From DATARH01 sp036008175 (lineage in GTDB: Bacteria; Pseudomonadota; Alphaproteobacteria; ATCC43930; CGMCC-115725): 14,237 bases of DNA. Below, piece by piece: positions 12,365 to 14,237 of this stretch. Location of the stretch: NCBI GenBank assembly GCA_036008175.1, contig DASYOB010000014.1, positions 1-14,237 on the forward strand. The letters run 5' to 3'. Numbering within the stretch: the stretch's first letter is position 1; each line of letters begins with the position of its first letter. Below the pieces are notes generated by a model that was given only the letters and a program-made list of their open reading frames with translations, was not told where the DNA came from and made no database searches. The translations under genes and the position numbers were made by a program.

Positions 12365-13105
12365 TTAGTAAGCGGCCTTTGCTGAAGTGATTGGGTTGGC
12401 TTTTGAACCGTGTTCAGAGCGTGTGCGAATCTGACTGAGTACAAAAGTCGCTTTTTGCACTGAGCGCCATCCAGCAGGGCCGGCGATCATTGTAGTCGAC
12501 CCGTCAGGCCTCAAGAATTCGGCGCGCCATCCGCAGGCTCGGGAAGGCATACTCGTTGAGGCACGCGTCACAAAAGATGGTGTATCGCGGCGGCTGCGGC
12601 CATTGAGGCTCTCGACGAGGGCGTTCTGCACGCTGCCGGGCGCGATGTGGCGAACCAAGGCCGGCTTCGCAAACGTTACGACCCCGCGGTTTTGCTTCGG
12701 GCGCGACGGCGATCCGGATCCGAGCCAGAGACCGGCGGTCAACTCGAGCAAGGGAGGATCGAATTCTCCCCGCTTTGCGGAGTCGGCTTTTGAAAGGAAT
12801 GCGGCTGGATCACACGCCCGGCGGGTGCCGTTTCCTCGGCTAGAGATCAGCTTCAGCCAAGGCGGCGAATGGAAGGCGCTCATCAGCAAGTACATCGGGA
12901 TCATTCCGCTCAGCGGAGACGTATGTTCCGCGGCCGAGCAGAGCATCTCCAGCGGGTCACCCCCGAGGACGGCCGTGAGCAGCGCCGTGACGGCGAAGGT
13001 GGGGGCGGCCGCCAGCGACAGCCAGTCGGCCGCGCCGAGGCGGCCCGCCTTGTCCGGGCGGCCGCCCTCGATCCTGGTGCCGATCGGCTGGCAGGACATG
13101 CTCAT
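12365..13105 (-). CDS. Small membrane protein gene with 3' end fused to an IS3 relic
   Basis: The frame begins at ATG 13105, which overlaps the DUF899 stop in ATGA. The first 90 residues look genuine: MSMSCQPIGTRIEGGRPDKA, then a hydrophobic DWLSLAAAPTFAVTALLTAV, then HTSPLSGMIPMYLLMSAFHS and PPWLKLISSR (ending near 12836). This 'MYLLMSAFHS.PWLKLIS' type of small inner-membrane protein is familiar next to DUF899-type genes. The frame then continues through residues with no protein character. At residues 153-170 it reads into the transposase fragment (HIAPGSVQNALVESLNGR), and it stays open to 12365. The original stop has apparently been lost by the insertion or by a nearby frameshift. The 246-residue chimera may be unstable or non-functional; the function of the intact family is unknown. 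Confidence 0.5.
   Translation of the reverse strand: MSMSCQPIGTRIEGGRPDKAGRLGAADWLSLAAAPTFAVTALLTAVLGGDPLEMLCSAAEHTSPLSGMIPMYLLMSAFHSPPWLKLISSRGNGTRRACDPAAFLSKADSAKRGEFDPPLLELTAGLWLGSGSPSRPKQNRGVVTFAKPALVRHIAPGSVQNALVESLNGRSRRDTPSFVTRASTSMPSRACGWRAEFLRPDGSTTMIAGPAGWRSVQKATFVLSQIRTRSEHGSKANPITSAKAAY
12477..12649 (-). mobile_element. Decayed IS3-family transposase (OrfB) fragment
   Basis: On the minus strand, 12649-12596 encodes HIAPGSVQNALVESLNGR, close to the HYIAPG..MQNAFVESFNGR block of IS3-family OrfB (integrase catalytic core, near the last acidic residue). The match then jumps frame: 12563-12477 encodes CLNEYAFPSLRMARRILEA, an in-frame TGA stop, and RVDYNDRRP. This corresponds to the following RDECLNE..F.SL..AR..IE.WR.DYN..RP block. 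A frameshift with an insertion and the stop codon show the gene is dead. OrfA, the rest of OrfB and the terminal inverted repeats were not found, so only a core relic is left. Confidence 0.68.
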
Positions 13106-13893
13106 CCGCCGCAGCACGAGCCGGCGGCGTTGGCTGCCTTCGCGACCGGGCGCGGCTCATACCGGTCGTGCTGGCGCACCCATTCCATGCCAAGCCGGTC
13201 CTCGTCTCGGCCCTTGGGGGTGAGATCGAGCAGCCTGTAGGTGTGCATCATCACCTCCACGCCGCGGCCGTAGGTCGAGTAGGTATGGAAGACCTCGCCC
13301 GCGTCATTCTTCCAGAACGCGCTGACGCCGGGCATTTCCTCGCCCGCGGGCGTGCCGCCGAAATTGTAGTCAGCCTTGCCACTGGCCATCTCGTCGGCTG
13401 TGAAGCTGACGTGGAAATCTCGATTGAAGTCGTTGCCGTGCGAGGACACCCATGGAAACTTCCAGCCCATGCGCTGGCGAAAACGCTCGATCTCGGACAG
13501 CGGCGCGCGCGAGACGGCGACGAAGATGACGTCGCGCTGTGCCAGGTGCACGGTCGCGCCGTCGGTGTGGTCGGCCATGTAGGAGCAATTCTTGCAGCCC
13601 TGCTCCCAGCCCGGAGCGAGCATGAAGTGCTGTACCAGCAGCTGGCGGTGGCCGTCGAACAGATCGGCCAGCGTGCGCCGGCCCACCGGCGTGTCGAACG
13701 TGTAGGTCTTGTCGATCCGCACGCAGGGCAGCGCCCGGCGCTCGCGTGCGATCTGGTCACCGAAGCGGGTCAGCTCCTTCTCGCGCGCAAGCAGCGTCTT
13801 ACGCTCGGCGACCCACTCGTCCCTGGATACGACGCGATGGTTTGGGGTGCTCACCTGGGAAATGGCGGTAGTGCCGGTTATGTTTGTTTTCAT
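13102..13893 (-). CDS. DUF899 thioredoxin-like protein
   Basis: The 263-residue protein starts at ATG 13893 with an upstream GGAAGGAA. It matches DUF899: an N-terminal helical part with SRDEWVAERKTLLAREKELT, then ARERRALPCVRIDKTYTFDT and LADLFDGHRQLLVQHFMLAP. The redox-like site is GCKNCSYMADH (C100-x2-C103), where the family has a thioredoxin-type CxxC. Later conserved pieces are PLSEIERFRQRMGWKFPWVS, DFHVSFTADE, GVSAFWKNDAGEVFHTYSTY and GRGVEVMMHTYRLLDLTPKG. The C-terminus ends in SCCGG, adding two more Cys. The fold is thioredoxin-like. The physiological substrate is unknown, and it is often annotated only as a DUF899 or thioredoxin-family protein. No signal peptide is seen, so it should be cytoplasmic. 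It overlaps the small membrane-protein gene and is divergent from the possible regulator at 14011. Confidence 0.92.
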   Translation of the reverse strand: MKTNITGTTAISQVSTPNHRVVSRDEWVAERKTLLAREKELTRFGDQIARERRALPCVRIDKTYTFDTPVGRRTLADLFDGHRQLLVQHFMLAPGWEQGCKNCSYMADHTDGATVHLAQRDVIFVAVSRAPLSEIERFRQRMGWKFPWVSSHGNDFNRDFHVSFTADEMASGKADYNFGGTPAGEEMPGVSAFWKNDAGEVFHTYSTYGRGVEVMMHTYRLLDLTPKGRDEDRLGMEWVRQHDRYEPRPVAKAANAAGSCCGG

Positions 13894-14010
13894 CGCCTTG
13901 GTTCCTTCCTTCGGTTATCCATTCGCTTCTCGACACTAATCGGTCGGTCACGAGGATCACTTAGCGCCGGGCATCGAAACGGTGGGAGTGACAAGTGTGA
14001 CGGGATTCCG
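13894..14010. promoter_or_regulatory. Divergent spacer between DUF899 and the right-edge gene
   Basis: This 117-nt spacer must hold promoters for both directions. It carries the GGAAGGAA ribosome-binding site of the DUF899 gene on the minus strand. A locally AT-richer patch around 13905-13945 contains GACACTAATCGGTCGG, but no box is convincing. I see no long inverted repeat. Confidence 0.35.
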
Positions 14011-14237
14011 ATGGACTCGCTGATAACGGCTGCGGCGCTGGCGCTCGCGGCGGGGGACATCCTCGGCGCACTGAAGCGGGTCGCCCTGCGAGACGACCCG
14101 CCTGCCCTTGCGCTTCGCGGTATTGCGATGGCGCAACTCGGCGATTTCGTGCGCGCGAAGGCTCTTCTGCGAAGTGCGGCGCGCGCCTTCAGTCCGACAG
14201 AGGCCGTGGCCCGTGCGAGGTGTGTCGTCGCCGAGGC
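14011..14237 (+). CDS. N-terminal part of a probable helical-repeat regulator (partial)
   Basis: The frame opens at ATG 14011 and stays open to the window edge, giving 75 residues: MDSLITAAALALAAGDILGA, then LKRVALRDDPPALALRGIAM and AQLGDFVRAKALLRSAARAF. The Ala/Leu-rich paired helices, with LALRGIAMAQLGDFVRAKALL matching a TPR-like unit, fit the start of a family I recall. In that family a TPR-like N-terminus precedes a C-terminal helix-turn-helix, and it is often found beside DUF899 genes in Hyphomicrobiales. The DNA-binding part is outside the window, so the regulator call rests on this recollection and on the divergent position. Codon use is strongly GC-biased like its neighbours. Confidence 0.7.
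   Translation, partial: MDSLITAAALALAAGDILGALKRVALRDDPPALALRGIAMAQLGDFVRAKALLRSAARAFSPTEAVARARCVVAE

Noticed and set aside
1..14237. CRISPR array, tRNA, rRNA, complete insertion sequence or known anti-phage system
   Set aside because: I saw no regularly spaced repeats, no tRNA-like cloverleaf or rRNA sequence, no paired IS ends, and no nuclease, helicase or toxin-antitoxin signatures.

Overview
The window is GC-rich and strongly alphaproteobacterial in gene content. Plasmid/ICE-type DUF genes, a Tat-exported periplasmic binding protein, a zinc/manganese-type ABC importer and a DUF899/regulator pair of the kind seen in Hyphomicrobiales and Sphingomonadales all point that way. The genus cannot be fixed from this sequence alone. 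No rRNA, tRNA, CRISPR array or intact insertion sequence is visible.

Region 1 (1 to about 6198) is an accessory block typical of plasmids or integrative elements. It starts with a mostly gene-free stretch carrying a perfect 19-bp palindrome and a 58-residue minus-strand membrane protein. A plus-strand series of small unknown genes follows: a 69-residue protein, a DUF932 protein, a 65-residue protein, a MGQY-type protein broken by a one-base insertion, a DUF5983-like protein, two proteins of 80 and 70 residues, a cysteine-rich DUF7227-like protein and a 39-residue hydrophobic protein. Most gaps in this series carry a GC-rich hairpin right after the stop codon. At several places a second hairpin sits at the next gene's ribosome-binding site. 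Four of these second hairpins share the loop pattern RGC-AYYCC(C)-GCY although their stems differ. One leader has no recognisable gene after it, and the last one ends in a Shine-Dalgarno sequence with no convincing gene, so the block appears to be cut off near 5950-6198.

Region 2 (6199-8235, minus strand) is a two-gene operon. A secreted cyclase-family (kynurenine formamidase-like) hydrolase is followed 3 nt later by a Tat-exported periplasmic binding protein of the sugar/ribose type.

Region 3 (8434-12228, plus strand) is divergent from region 2. It is a tightly coupled metal-importer operon resembling aztABC/znuCBA: ATPase, permease and substrate-binding protein. A membrane-anchored or secreted tandem-repeat protein predicted to fold as a beta-propeller follows. 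This layout recalls the AztD metallochaperone position in azt operons, but the protein looks like a different family. The binding protein has Glu in place of the usual first metal-ligand His.

Region 4 (12229-14237) holds a decayed IS3-family transposase fragment. It is joined in frame to the 3' end of a small membrane-protein gene, which itself overlaps the stop codon of a DUF899 thioredoxin-like gene (minus strand). A divergent gene, probably a regulator, runs off the right edge.
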